DNA of 64,000 nucleotides from Branchiostoma floridae. Its lineage: Eukaryota > Chordata > Leptocardii > Amphioxiformes > Branchiostomatidae. A program made the translations under genes and the position numbers. How positions within the stretch are numbered: position 1 is the stretch's first letter; every line of letters starts with the position of its first letter. Location of the stretch: NCBI RefSeq assembly GCF_000003815.2, contig NC_049980.1, forward strand, positions 19,046,986-19,110,985, read 5' to 3'. Below are positions 33,342 to 44,215 of this stretch, one piece after another. Under the pieces are notes generated by a model, which searched no databases, was not told the origin of the DNA, and saw only the letters and a list, made by a program, of their open reading frames with translations.

Positions 33342-35597
33342 TAGGGCTGGGTATTGGTACGTACGCCCCCCCCCCCCCCCCCCGGGGCGAAATTTTCCGC
33401 GATCGCCCCCTCCCCGGCTAGTGATCTCGCCCCCCTATCTCGCCCCCCTTTAGCGATTTCGCCCCCCCCCCAAAAAAAACGGGTTTACATTTTAGAAGTT
33501 GATTGGTATAAATCACAAAATGCGTTTTCAGAATGATATAAGTACACGAGTCTGATACATAACTCCATTCATAGTATAAATATTAACGTAATTACATGAT
33601 GATAAGACATTTGAAGTTGTTTCGGACAAGGAGGGTTGGGTCCTTGTATTCCCATTATTGCATATACTTGAGTCTCGACATAAGATTTATTTCATTGTAT
33701 TCACCTGTCCTCAATTAACCTACATGTATAAATCTCCAATATGAAGCCTCTACCATGAATTGACCAGAAAAAAAAAAGTATGAAATGTCTTTATCAGTTA
33801 TGTAGATAAGGTATTCATTAGAATATCGCACATTTGTTATATGCACCTAGCCTATGGGTATCTTCACCTCCAATATGACTGTTTTTCTAGTATCTAGAAA
33901 CTCTATCAGGTGTTTTACCCGTGTTTTTTAAGACTGGTACTTTACCAGTGTTTTTGTAGCGTTTCGCAACAGGTATATCAACTTGCGCGTAGTTAGCTTT
34001 TATAATAAGAAACTATTATTCACTTGTGTTTTTGTTAGTGCTTTGGAAATGTTTCCTGTAGTTGCTCTTGAGAACCCTCCGAGAAGCAATGTCCTTAAGT
34101 GGGACGAAAACACTGGTGGGTATGGGGGGGGGGGGCGAAAACGCTAAAGGGGGGCGAAAACACTAGTGATCTCGCCCCCGGGGGGGGGGGGCGAGATCGC
34201 TGTCACACTTGTACAAAACCGGTTTTTCTTTTTGGACCGGTCAAGAAAAACCGGACCTGAAAAAATTAGGTGGACCGGATGTTGGACCGATTAGAAAATT
34301 AACAAATTATTTTATAAGGCATTCACACGTTTTGGCGCTTGCAGGTGGAAGAAAATAACATGTGTGAAGTAGAGTAGAGTTTATAGTAATTTCTACCAAG
34401 TTTTACAGCCAATCGCACAGGTGCAGTTAGCGTTGTAGGATCACGATGGTCAAATTTGGCCCAAAAGTTTCCATTCGAACGCAGAGTATCGGGTTACCAG
34501 GGCTCCCGCCCGGTCCCCGCGGAGGGCTCACGGTGACTGAAACATCTTCTACAAGATCGTGATAGTTAGAAAAGCAACCCCTCGCACGTGTCTCGTCTAG
34601 ATTAAATGAAAACTGGCAGTGTGTACACGTCAAATATTGCCGTTTACGTGTGTTGCACAGTTTTGTCTCAATGTTTTCTGAAATGTGCCTAGTTGGTTGG
34701 TTTAGGAAGGGTGTTTGGTGGACAAATAAACAAATACCATATTTAGATCGGTCCTAAATTTGACTGAAAATCCAAATCTTTTATATCATATGAGTAATGA
34801 TTGTAAAATCAAACTTTCTGTCTTAGGGATTTTTTACCTTCTACTTAGAACTATTTTTACAGCCAAGATAAGGTCGAAAAATCATGTTTTTCACACTCAA
34901 AGCCTCGTAAATAAAAATTGCCTCCATATTCCAAAAATCCCTAAGACACAAACCTGGAAATATTAGTTGTCGACAATTTAAGTCCTGAAGGAGTTTATTT
35001 GCACGTGTTTTGTAAGCGATTTAAATACCATGTTTGGCCGTATGTCGAGTTACACTGATAGGGACATGGAGTAATTGATACCGCCGTAAACAAGTGTTGT
35101 AATATCAAGGGTCACCAATAATGACGCCAGCAGCTTTGTTACATGTCACATGTTCCAAACTAAGCGGCAGCAAAACTAGGCTGGCCAGATAATGGTTTAT
35201 ATTTGCGAAAATGTTAGTTTTTCTTCTGACGCACGGCACCCAGGAAAACAAGGGTGTTTTCTGCATGTTTACTGTAACAACCTGCGGATGACCGGGGTTG
35301 ACCTAGAATAGAACACCCGTCCTGTTCGATCACGTCAGCGTTCTGTTCGATCTCAACAGATGGAACCTGATTCGTGTTCTAAATCCCCACATAGAAGTCT
35401 GGAAATTTTGGGGCCAAATTTTACCATCGTGGATTGTAAAACCCCAGTATAGTCTAATACTCCACCAAACAGATTTCTTTGTAGTGAAATGGACCATTTG
35501 TATGAGTCATACTGCATCAGGTCCAGGTTCAGGGCCGGACCTTTGGACCTGAACCGGACCTGGACCTGAATTTTCTGTACCGGTACCCACGGCTCTA
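33342..35597. mobile_element. 2256-bp non-autonomous hAT-type element with 8-bp target duplication
   Basis: The left end reads TAGGGCTGGGTATTGGTAC; the reverse complement of the right end is TAGAGCCGTGGGTACCGGTAC, an imperfect terminal inverted repeat. The bases GCCTATAC flank both sides (33334-33341 and 35598-35605), an exact 8-bp target duplication typical of hAT transposons. There is no transposase open frame. A C/G-run foldback segment is nested at about 33361-34205. A degenerate relative lies at 8283-8706 in opposite orientation. Confidence 0.85.
33361..34205. repeat. Nested foldback with poly-C / poly-G arms
   Basis: The left arm (33361-33475) has long C runs separated by CTAGTGATCTCG, TATCTCG and TTTAGCGATTTCG. 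The right arm (34120-34205) is its reverse complement, with G runs separated by CGAAAACGCTAAA and CGAAAACACTAGTGATCTCG. The two arms enclose about 650 bp of ordinary sequence. The G runs could form quadruplexes on the plus strand at the right arm and on the minus strand at the left arm. Confidence 0.8.
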
Positions 35598-35605
35598 GCC
35601 TATAC

Positions 35606-37961
35606 TATAACACAAACAGAAGGAGAAGAAACGTGCAAGCCAAACATACACAACAGACATTGATTTTGCCGTCAACCCGCGCCCCTTGATGCAAAGACGT
35701 AGCACTTAACACACTTTATCATTGAACAGATTCAGTTGAACAGCTTACTAAAAGTCGCAATCGCATATCCCATCTCAGCAAAACCTATTGAGAAAAAGGA
35801 ACAAGTGGGGATTAGCAGTCATTTAACAGCGACTTCATGTCAGATTATCTTGACTTTATCAGCTTTAGTGCAGGTTGCACGAACCCTGTCCGTCAGATCT
35901 TGACATGTCCAAATTTATTTAACACAAGCAAACCAACCAGTGCCATCTCAAGTGTGTGTTCAACAATCTAAAAATGTTCGTCATGTTTAGGAGGTCACAT
36001 GCCGGAAGAAAGAGTAAAGAGATAACTTGTTTTTGGTGGCAGGTACAAAAGTGAGTACCGAAGTATCGTAGCAATGACAGCAGCGATCACAATGCCTGTG
36101 GTATCAATAACAGCTTTATCAATACGTGCCAAATGTCCATTGTCTCAGCTGTAAAAACTAATTCCTAGCCTACTAAGATATGATGACGAGGAACGAACCT
36201 TGTGAAGTTAAACAATTGCGACATCGCTCGGAATGACTACAACAGAACTAGTTTATACTTAAAAGGGAGACATAGATTGTCGGATGATTAATCGTTGGAT
36301 TTTCTATTGTCTCGCGTTAGAGGGTGACGCAATCGTATTTTACTATGGCCCAGAAGAATTCAGACATAAGGTTCTGCCTTATCTTGATGACAGTCCGTCA
36401 ATACTTGGTATAATCTTTGCACAGGGGTAATACGTATCGATAACCGATTGAACGGGGGTGTCTGACATGTCATGATCGTAATCAACACTTCATAAGCTGA
36501 AGACACCAAAGATAAGCGTAGTTTAGAAAATGATAGGCGGTGTTCATCAAAATAGTAATAACCTGTGATAAGGGTTCGGACTGATCTGAGACTTTCTGAA
36601 ATCTAATCTTCACGATTCCGACGTTGTTACTGCCGGGACAGATAACTCTGTTATCAGTGTTGACACGACAACAGATATAATAAATGTAACCTGCGTATCA
36701 CGTGTGAGATGTAGCCCTGATATCACAGGTTTACATAGAGGGTGCGTTCAAAAAAGTTCGCGGCCTTGCCCGGATAATTATTAGCCTTCTACAGTGTAAG
36801 CCGTATTCCAATCTCCACCGAAGAAAAGCAATGATCAAAATAATTTTTCGGTGGATATTGATACAGGGCTTTACATTTTATAAGTATGTCCTGAAATTTG
36901 AATTATGCCCGCGTTTCTGGGCGAGACGCGTTTTTGAAACGCATCTCGCATTCGCATCGATCATGTTTGCAATGATGCAATGGGGAAAATTCGACCTGGT
37001 CTCCTTGGCAACAAAACAACTCTGGCCTTCGTGACCTCTAAGACAAATGAACGATTTAAACAAATATCATTCCTGTGCTATCTTATCAGCCTACAAGCGC
37101 TGCCGTTCGATTTGCCGATAAGATAAATATTTTGAAAGGCAGATTTAGGGGATAGATGAAACGCATTCCTGACCGGAAAACTTAACCTGTGAATACTTTG
37201 ATGTCGTGCAGTGCGATTGGCAACCTTGACGTCTATTTACTAACGAATTTGCGTGGTATTTACTTTAAAATTCTTCACAAAAAGACTTAACATGGGAGTC
37301 TTTTCTTAACGGGAACCACATCAACGCTAATGATAGGGAAGTAAAATAAGGTAGGGGAAACACTATATGATATCATATCTGCTTAATATCAGAGATAGAG
37401 GGCACTTTGAATGCTCCTTGGCAGCTTCATATAGGATCATCAATATTTTTCGGCTTTCAACACATACGGTTATTCCATCTAGGTATTCTCTAAATTGAAA
37501 ACACTCAGTTACTCAGTTAATCTTGCCTATGAACACATTTTCATGATTTCAGTATTTCGTACGTGAACTGTGTCATTTTGTCGTCGTTGTTGTTGTTGCT
37601 GTAGATATCTCAAGTGAGTTTGACATAATGATATATGCGTAAGTAAATAATGTCGTATGTACAAAATATGTACGTATCTAGAAAGGTCGCCAATGTTAAC
37701 GAGTTGCTGCAGACATGATATGTGACCAGGGCGTACTCTCCAGACGGGCTTAGCTAACGGGTAATGCGTGAGTACACAAAGCTACGGCTTAGCAAAATGT
37801 ACATTCCAATGTCAACTTTGGGATATAAATCAATGCTCTTTAATCTATAATGGCATATTTTGAGGGAAACAAATAACCATGTTGCTATGATCACATCTTC
37901 ACAATGCTTTATAGACTTTTTTGGACGGTTTGGGTCTGTCCGATTCTCCATCACGAATCAT
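35606..37961. other. Intergenic, no gene recognised
   Basis: No exon with family similarity. A block starting GGGTGCGTTCAAAAAAGTTCG at 36740 resembles the outer end of some mariner-like elements, but no partner end or transposase frame was found. A GTTGTTGTTGTTG microsatellite lies near 37585. The right boundary is an N run. Confidence 0.5.
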
Positions 37962-38082
37962 NNNNNNNNNNNNNNNNNNNNNNNNNNNNNNNNNNNNNNN
38001 NNNNNNNNNNNNNNNNNNNNNNNNNNNNNNNNNNNNNNNNNNNNNNNNNNNNNNNNNNNNNNNNNNNNNNNNNNNNNNNNNN
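37962..38082. other. Assembly gap, 121 N
   Basis: Run of N in intergenic repeat-rich DNA, immediately left of the foldback structure. Confidence 0.97.
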
Positions 38083-38548
38083 ACATTGTAGTCTCCTGCT
38101 TTTAGAACGTAACAAAGAGGAAAGTGAAGATTAAGCGTGGAAATATGATGAGATATCCAAATAATTGGATAGGAGGCCATTGTCAATGCCATGGTGATTA
38201 TCTTTTGCGTGGTCAAATTGGTATTTCATAAAACAATGGCTTATAAATGCAAACAGACTCACCCACCCACTCCTGATCTTTGGTGAAAGGAATATTTGCA
38301 AGAGTGTTAAATACTAATGATCTGCTGATCGACCAAACTATTGAAATACGTAAGAACTTTGGTTGCCATTCTCGCGGTTTGAGCAGCATGTCACAACCTG
38401 CTAGGTGTGCTGAACTTGGAGTCCATGATATCATTTCAATAACTTCATTCTGTTCTCGCAAAAAAAAAGGAGAAAATAAAGGATCATCATTTGTATCTTT
38501 GTAAAACATCTTCATTATCTCCATGAAAAATGGAGATACTGTTTTGAG

Positions 38549-38589
<41 letters not shown>

Positions 38590-38622
38590 ATGTGTGTGTG
38601 TGTGTGTGTGTGTGTTTGTGTT
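38549..38622. repeat. Compound (CT)n(TG)n microsatellite
   Basis: An uninterrupted-looking run of CT dinucleotides followed by TG dinucleotides, just inside the left arm of the foldback. Confidence 0.95.
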
Positions 38623-38629
38623 TCCGAAT

Positions 38630-39180
38630 TTTTCTAGTCAGCATAACTTAAGAACCTCTTGATGCATTACAATGATATATGGGATGTGGGTATGGTTGGA
38701 AAGACAAAGTTCAAGGTCAATTTTGGGCCTCCTATTACGTTGACCTTTTTACTGCAGCAAAACTTCCATTTTTTTGTATCTTTTGATCTGGACATGCTAT
38801 GGTCTTTATTTTTTGGTGGTAGATAGCTTGTGATGCAAGAAAGAAGTGCTATAAGCACCCCCTCTCCCAACAGCTTGCTCTGGAACTGCAGTGGTGTTTT
38901 TGTGTTGTCAAAATCTTCCAAGGAGCATAACGGAACATAGGAATGGTGGATTTCCATGATATTTAGGATGCAGATATCTTCGGCAGAGATGTACATATTG
39001 CAGTGCAATTTATGCAAATCAGGATTTAATTTGCACACTAAACGAGGAAAATCTATATTTCCAGTGTTTCTATTATAGGATTCAATACATGTACCATATG
39101 TAGTTTGTAGCAGGTGAAAGATTAGCAGGTACCAATTGTGCAAATAAGTCTCTAATTTGCATTATTAATGTGAAAGTGTC
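38630..39180 (+). repeat. Divergent copy of the GCATAACTCGAGA repeat family
   Basis: It contains GCATAACTTAAGAA, ATGATATATGGGATGTGGGTA, AAGTTCAAGGTCAATTTTGG and GCCTCCTATTACG in the same order as the copies at 51340-51860, 53100-53240 and 58830-58960. Confidence 0.65.
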
Positions 39181-39298
39181 ATAATTCTTCCAAGTAGCAA
39201 ATGATTGAATTGTCAACATTGTGACCTGTGTAAGTTAGTTTAAGGTGCACATAACCAAGCATAAATTATTCAGATGTGCAAGTCATTTGTATAATCAG

Positions 39299-39515
39299 AA
39301 TATTTCATGGAGATATGAGGTCTCCGAACTCTTGTTTCCGTTGTTTTGTGGCTGGTTGTTTGGTTGGCTGGCTGGCTGGTTGGTTGGTGAGTAAGTAAGT
39401 TGATTGGTTGGTTGGTTGATGAACTAATCAATCAACAAACAAATCAACATATTAACCAAACAAGAAAACAACTAGAGTTCGGGGACCTCATACCTCCATG
39501 AAATATTTATTGCTT
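39299..39515. mobile_element. About 217-bp hairpin element with GGTTGG-rich centre
   Basis: The left arm TATTTCATGGAGATATGAGG / TCTCCGAACTC is matched by the reverse complement of the right arm at about 39463-39515. The interior is (GGTTG)n on the left and ATCAATCAAC/ACCAAAC on the right, so the whole can fold back. The same TTTCATGGAGGT terminus recurs as small palindromes at 41747-41771 and 42100-42131. Confidence 0.65.
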
Positions 39516-39716
39516 TTTTGTGGATGGTATGTATGTTTATAGTTGGTTGTATTTGAGAGTAATGGTTATAAATGTTATGGCAAAGTAGTGGTGTATTTAT
39601 TTAATGACACAGAGGATGTCCATCTGATTAGTAATTATTAAAATGTGACACTTAATTGTGTAATGTGTGTTTAAGAGGTCGACGGCATATGGTAGCGTGG
39701 TGTTCCTTAAGCTTAA

Positions 39717-40908
39717 CAAACTATCAGGCCTGGAATGGCACTGTCAGTGACTGTCAGACAGCACTGTTTTGCCTCTGATCAGGGCCTGTCAGTGCACTGT
39801 ATCAGCCACTAATTATTCACAAAATATGCAAATTTTCAGTCGTAGAAACAGTCGTTAAATCATGACTGACAGTCATAGATTCCCAGTGGCTGACAGTCGT
39901 AGAACAGTCGTAAAACAGTCGTTGAATCATGACTGACAGTCGTGGATTCCCAGAGGCTGACAGACGTAAAACAGTCGCTGACAGTCGTAGATCTGCTCTT
40001 ACATAACAAAACACTTCTGCTCATGTACTAGATTTTGGAGGTAAAAATTATACAAAAACTGAACAATAGAAAGATTTTGGCTAACTAAGTTCTATCTACA
40101 TAGAGTACAGAAATTTATGCAACTGCAAAATGCTTCAAAAAGTAACTGAAGCAGAAAGACCATTATAGACAAGAATGGGGCATCGTCAATACCTCCTCTG
40201 TCATTGATTTGACAAGTTTAAAATGCTTATAATATGAAGTTCTGAAACCACAACCAAATAAGTCTCTTAAAGAACAAGACAACAACTGATGGTACACAAA
40301 TGTACATGATTGTTAATTCTGTACCTATTTGTTTAAGGCACCCAGTCTATAGCACAGTCTGCCATGCCCCCCTCCCAACAATTGTCAAAATTCAAAATAT
40401 GGCCATTTGTCACTAATATCTTACCTCAGAAACATGATGTACACTTCCCCCCACATCCACAGTACTTCCAAACAATAGTTATGGCAATCAATCTCCTTTC
40501 CAAGCTGCAAAGTCTGAGAGATGGAGGCCTGGATACAGAGTAAATATCCCTGCTGTCCTTCTCTAGCTGAGCTCAAAACCTAACTGTCTCAGTTCAAACT
40601 TCCCTGGGCCTGCAGCCAATTAAAGAGCTGGTATCTGATTCGCTAGATGACTAATTAATACAAGATTGTGATTTGCCATGGCTGACAGTGGTGGGACTGT
40701 CATCAACAGTCGTATTTCAGGCCTGTCAAGACAGTCCTAAGCGCTTTCAGGCCTGTCAAGACAGTCCCAGATCAGTGCAGAGCCCGATTTGTACTTGCCA
40801 GACGTATTGCAGGCCTGTCAGTGGAGGTCTTCTGCTGATTTGCGTCTGAAATGCCTCTGTCAGGGCCTGTCCAGCCACTGACAGTGGCATTCCAGGACTG
40901 ATGGTTTG
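39717..40908. mobile_element. About 1.2-kb inverted-repeat element containing ACAGTCG microrepeats
   Basis: The left end CAAACTATCAGGCCTGGAAT and the reverse complement of the right end CAAACCATCAGTCCTGGAAT form terminal inverted repeats that continue through GGCACTGTCAGTG. The interior carries many short ACAGTCGTA and TGACTGTCAG-like direct and inverted motifs (39836-39992, 40680-40760). I could not define a convincing target duplication. Confidence 0.65.
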
Positions 40909-41412
40909 CTATTATATATAAACATGTTTGGCATTTAAACTGTCTAAGGTTGTCAGCATTATTGAGGTTCGACTATGTGCCTCAGAGCGGTGTGGTGGGA
41001 GGAAGTTGGGAAACTCAGAAAGAAGAAGGGATGTGGCCAACTTTAGTCAGATGGTGATTTCATTTTCCACCAATATGTCATCAGCTGTTCACACGGTACA
41101 AAAATGAGATGCACACTTTCCTCTGATAGCCCTACATCAACTGTAAGATGAATACTTGGTGCCAACCCCGTCTGCTAAAAAACAAGTACCATTGGCTACG
41201 AAAGAGACAACTAACAACTGTCCCTTATCGTAACGAAATCAGAACATCTGTATCGCCCATAAAACTTCTGACACCCAACCCATCTAAGATGAGAGGACCT
41301 AATGGCACTCAAATCAGCAGTACAGTATGTGAGACATCCATACCTGTTAAGCATTACCGTTAAATGTACCTCAACTTCTTACAATTATACTTACGCTTCA
41401 CATCTCCATGAT

Positions 41413-42127
41413 ATCCTAAGCAGACATAAATAAAACTAATTATCATATTAAAAAAACTCGGGATTCCCCAAACAGCTGTCATACAAATCACCTCACTATC
41501 TGCTTGGAGCTAAGCCCATTAACAAACACTTAAAGCACGATACCTGTTCCAATATATCGCAGATATAGGGGGATTTCTGATATTATTAGTATATTACATC
41601 GATTATAACGACAGATACGGCGCCCAAAATCACATCGATTCGAGCTTTCATCACAGCCCACCAACACAACAAGTATGAAACCAATCCATCCAGCCGTTCT
41701 TGAGTAATCTTGTACACAGACAGATACACATAACAGAAAATATAACCTCCATGACATTTCATGGAGGTAACTACTGTGCCAACTGTTACAAATATTTCAA
41801 ACAGTCCTAAGCAGACATAAATAAAACTACTGGGGGTTCCCCAAACAGCTGTTACCTCACTATCTGCTTGCAGCTAAGCCCATTAACAAACACATACAGC
41901 ACGATGCCTGCACCAATATATCTCAAATATAGGGGTGATTTCTGATATTATTACATCGATTATAACGACAGATACGGCTCCCAAGATCTCATCGATTCGA
42001 GCTTTCATCACACCCCACCAACACAACAAGTATGAAACCAATCCATCCAGCCGTTCTTGAGTAATCATCTACACAGACAGAGACACATAACAGAAAATAT
42101 AACCTCCATTCCATGACATTTCATGGA
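41413..42127. repeat. Direct tandem duplication, two units of about 350 bp
   Basis: Unit one (41413-41771) and unit two (41804-42127) share CCTAAGCAGACATAAATAAA, CCCCAAACAGCTGT, TATCTGCTTG-AGCTAAGCCC, TTTCATCACA-CCCACCAACA, CAATCCATCCAGCCGTTCTT and a terminal palindrome CCATGACATTTCATGG. The stretch around the CCAGCCGTTCTTGAGTAATC and ACACAGACAGA blocks is of a kind common in dispersed invertebrate repeats. Confidence 0.8.
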
Positions 42128-42424
42128 GGTAATTAGCCACAGAGCATCGTTGGTGAAAACATTATAAATCATATGATGATTCTTTTTACGAGAACAGAAT
42201 AAAGTTATTGAGATTATCTCATGGACTCCAAGTTCAGCACACCTAGCAGGTTGTGACATGTTGCTCAAACCGCGAGAATGGCAACAAAAGTTCTTACGTA
42301 TTTCAATAGTTTGGTCGATCAGCAGATCATTAGTGTCTTAACACTCATGCAAATATTCCTTTCAGTGTTTCACCAAAGATCATGAGCCTGTTTGCATCCA
42401 TAAGCCATTGTTTTGTGGAATGCC

Positions 42425-44215
42425 AAATACGCAAACTAACCAAGCAACCAACCCACCCACCAACCAACCAAGCTAACTAAATAACCAATGAACGAACCAA
42501 CGAACTAACGAACCAACCACACACCCACACACCCAACCAAACAAGCTTGGTCATTTGCTTAGGAGATTGCGGATTTAATTTTGAAACCAAAATTGCCACA
42601 GAATATATTCGTAACATTGCAATCTTGGCAGGACAATTGTTTTTCTATACTATACTGTACTGTATTGATGAACATGACTCCCTGCTGGGTGTGATTGTTT
42701 CCCCCTGCTGGGTTTTATTCTGATTGGTCAATCTTCTTTGAACTCTTCTTTTGATTGGATCCGGTGTTAAAGGAATTAAACACATGTTTTGAATAGATTT
42801 CGGCGTCATAAACATTATGAAATGGGCTCTTCTCATTGGTCGACGTGGCCTGGCTAAAGATATTAAAAGATAAGTACATAGCGGTTCATCTCCAGTACAC
42901 AAGTGTATATGACCTCCACTTTAATGAAATGACTCCCTTTCAAAGTAAATGACATGGAAACAAGATGCTATGATATGCAAACTTGTCATAACACCACTAT
43001 ATCCAAGTCGAATTCTGCTATTCGATCTGAAACAAATTGTACCTTACTGCCAATATCGTTTGCTGTTACTGTGTATTATTTAATAAGGCAGGCACAACAA
43101 CTACATGATTCCATTGCCGCTAGGACGGTTTACAGTGGCAAAATAACAACGCACAACCATAGATGTACATAGGGGCCATTAAATATGCATACGTAATTGT
43201 ACCTGTCTGAAAAAGCAAACAATGGGGTTCATTTATTGTTCGTCAGATGTATTTGTCAATGACAGAAAAGATACAAAAACTTGATAAAAAATGTCCATTA
43301 ATTTGTAATTGATTCACATTTCCCTGTCATTCAGTTGGCTGGCCCGTCATGCGATCAACCCTTTGCATGCCTTTGTTTCATAGTTTAAGATTAAAAACAC
43401 TTTGAAGAATATCCAAGTTCCGCTAACACTACATAGTGCTACATGCTATAGCATGTCCTGCATTATGGAGCACACAATCGCTGTAACCATAGACTGCAGT
43501 TATCATTTTATTGCTCTTTATTCAACCTGTATACAAGATAATATAGATATAATGCCAAGGACGATATTGGAAAACGTATTATGTATTGTTAATGCTGGCT
43601 TAAATCAATAAGATGATATACTGTACCCGATATAGTAGATACTTTTTCTGGGAAAAACGTTTACCCAAGGCTTGTTCTCGTATAAGTCAGGTTTTAAAGT
43701 AAGAATCTAGCTACTTAATTTCTTTTTTTAAGTGGCAAAGATAGTCGAAGATACATTTCCAATCGTCGATGGTGTACTTCAATGCGTAACATCATTTATT
43801 TCTACATGGTACATGTTTTCATTCGACACAAATGAGCAGTATACACTACATTTTACTACATTTTATTTGTGAAATGTTAAGAACACGACATCGTGGCAAC
43901 AGCATACCAATGGTTTTAGTAACGCCAGTCTATGTCGAGAATTTCTTTGTTTGTTCAGCAAATAGAGCTTACGTACTTTGACATGTCGGGACACTTCATA
44001 ATTACAAAAGTTTGGCAAAACACTTTGTCAAACAACGCCAAACAGACGGCTCATATCTTAGCCGGTGGTTGACTGGTTGGTTAGCCGATTTGCCATCATT
44101 TGGTGGGACCTCTGCGAGAAAGTATCCACACAATCTTAAAAAAAGTCACTTTCTGCCTTCGTATCACCTTCATTAGTCGAGAATCTTCAGCTTTTGGTAT
44201 TTTCTGTGGTTGAAA
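42425..44215. other. Intergenic, 5' flank of the CAP-LU gene
   Basis: It begins with an (ACCAACC)n-like simple repeat at about 42436-42545. No exon was recognised. The CAP-LU promoter should lie in the last few hundred bases; I see no confident TATA box. Confidence 0.6.

Larger units (their letters stand above)
38221..42424. mobile_element. Foldback structure of about 4.2 kb with 250-bp inverted arms
   Basis: The segment 38221-38495 recurs as its reverse complement at 42172-42424 with high identity, for example GACATGTTGCTCAAACCGCG on the right and its complement on the left. Both arms hold the same open frame, directed outward from the centre, encoding REQN-VIE-ISWTPSSAHL and AGCDMLLKPREWQ; left and right differ mostly by scattered single bases. 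I do not recognise this peptide. Between the arms lie a microsatellite, a repeat-family copy, a small hairpin element, a 1.2-kb inverted-repeat element and a tandem duplication. Whether the whole was mobilised as one unit is not shown. Confidence 0.7.

Noticed and set aside
36740-37060. Mariner-like element end and an overlapping open frame
   Set aside because: Only one possible end was seen, with no inverted partner, target duplication or transposase motif, so it is kept only as a remark.
38667-39143. Minus-strand open frame of 158 codons
   Set aside because: It lies over a repeat-family copy, has no recognisable domain, and starts and ends without splice or untranslated-region support.
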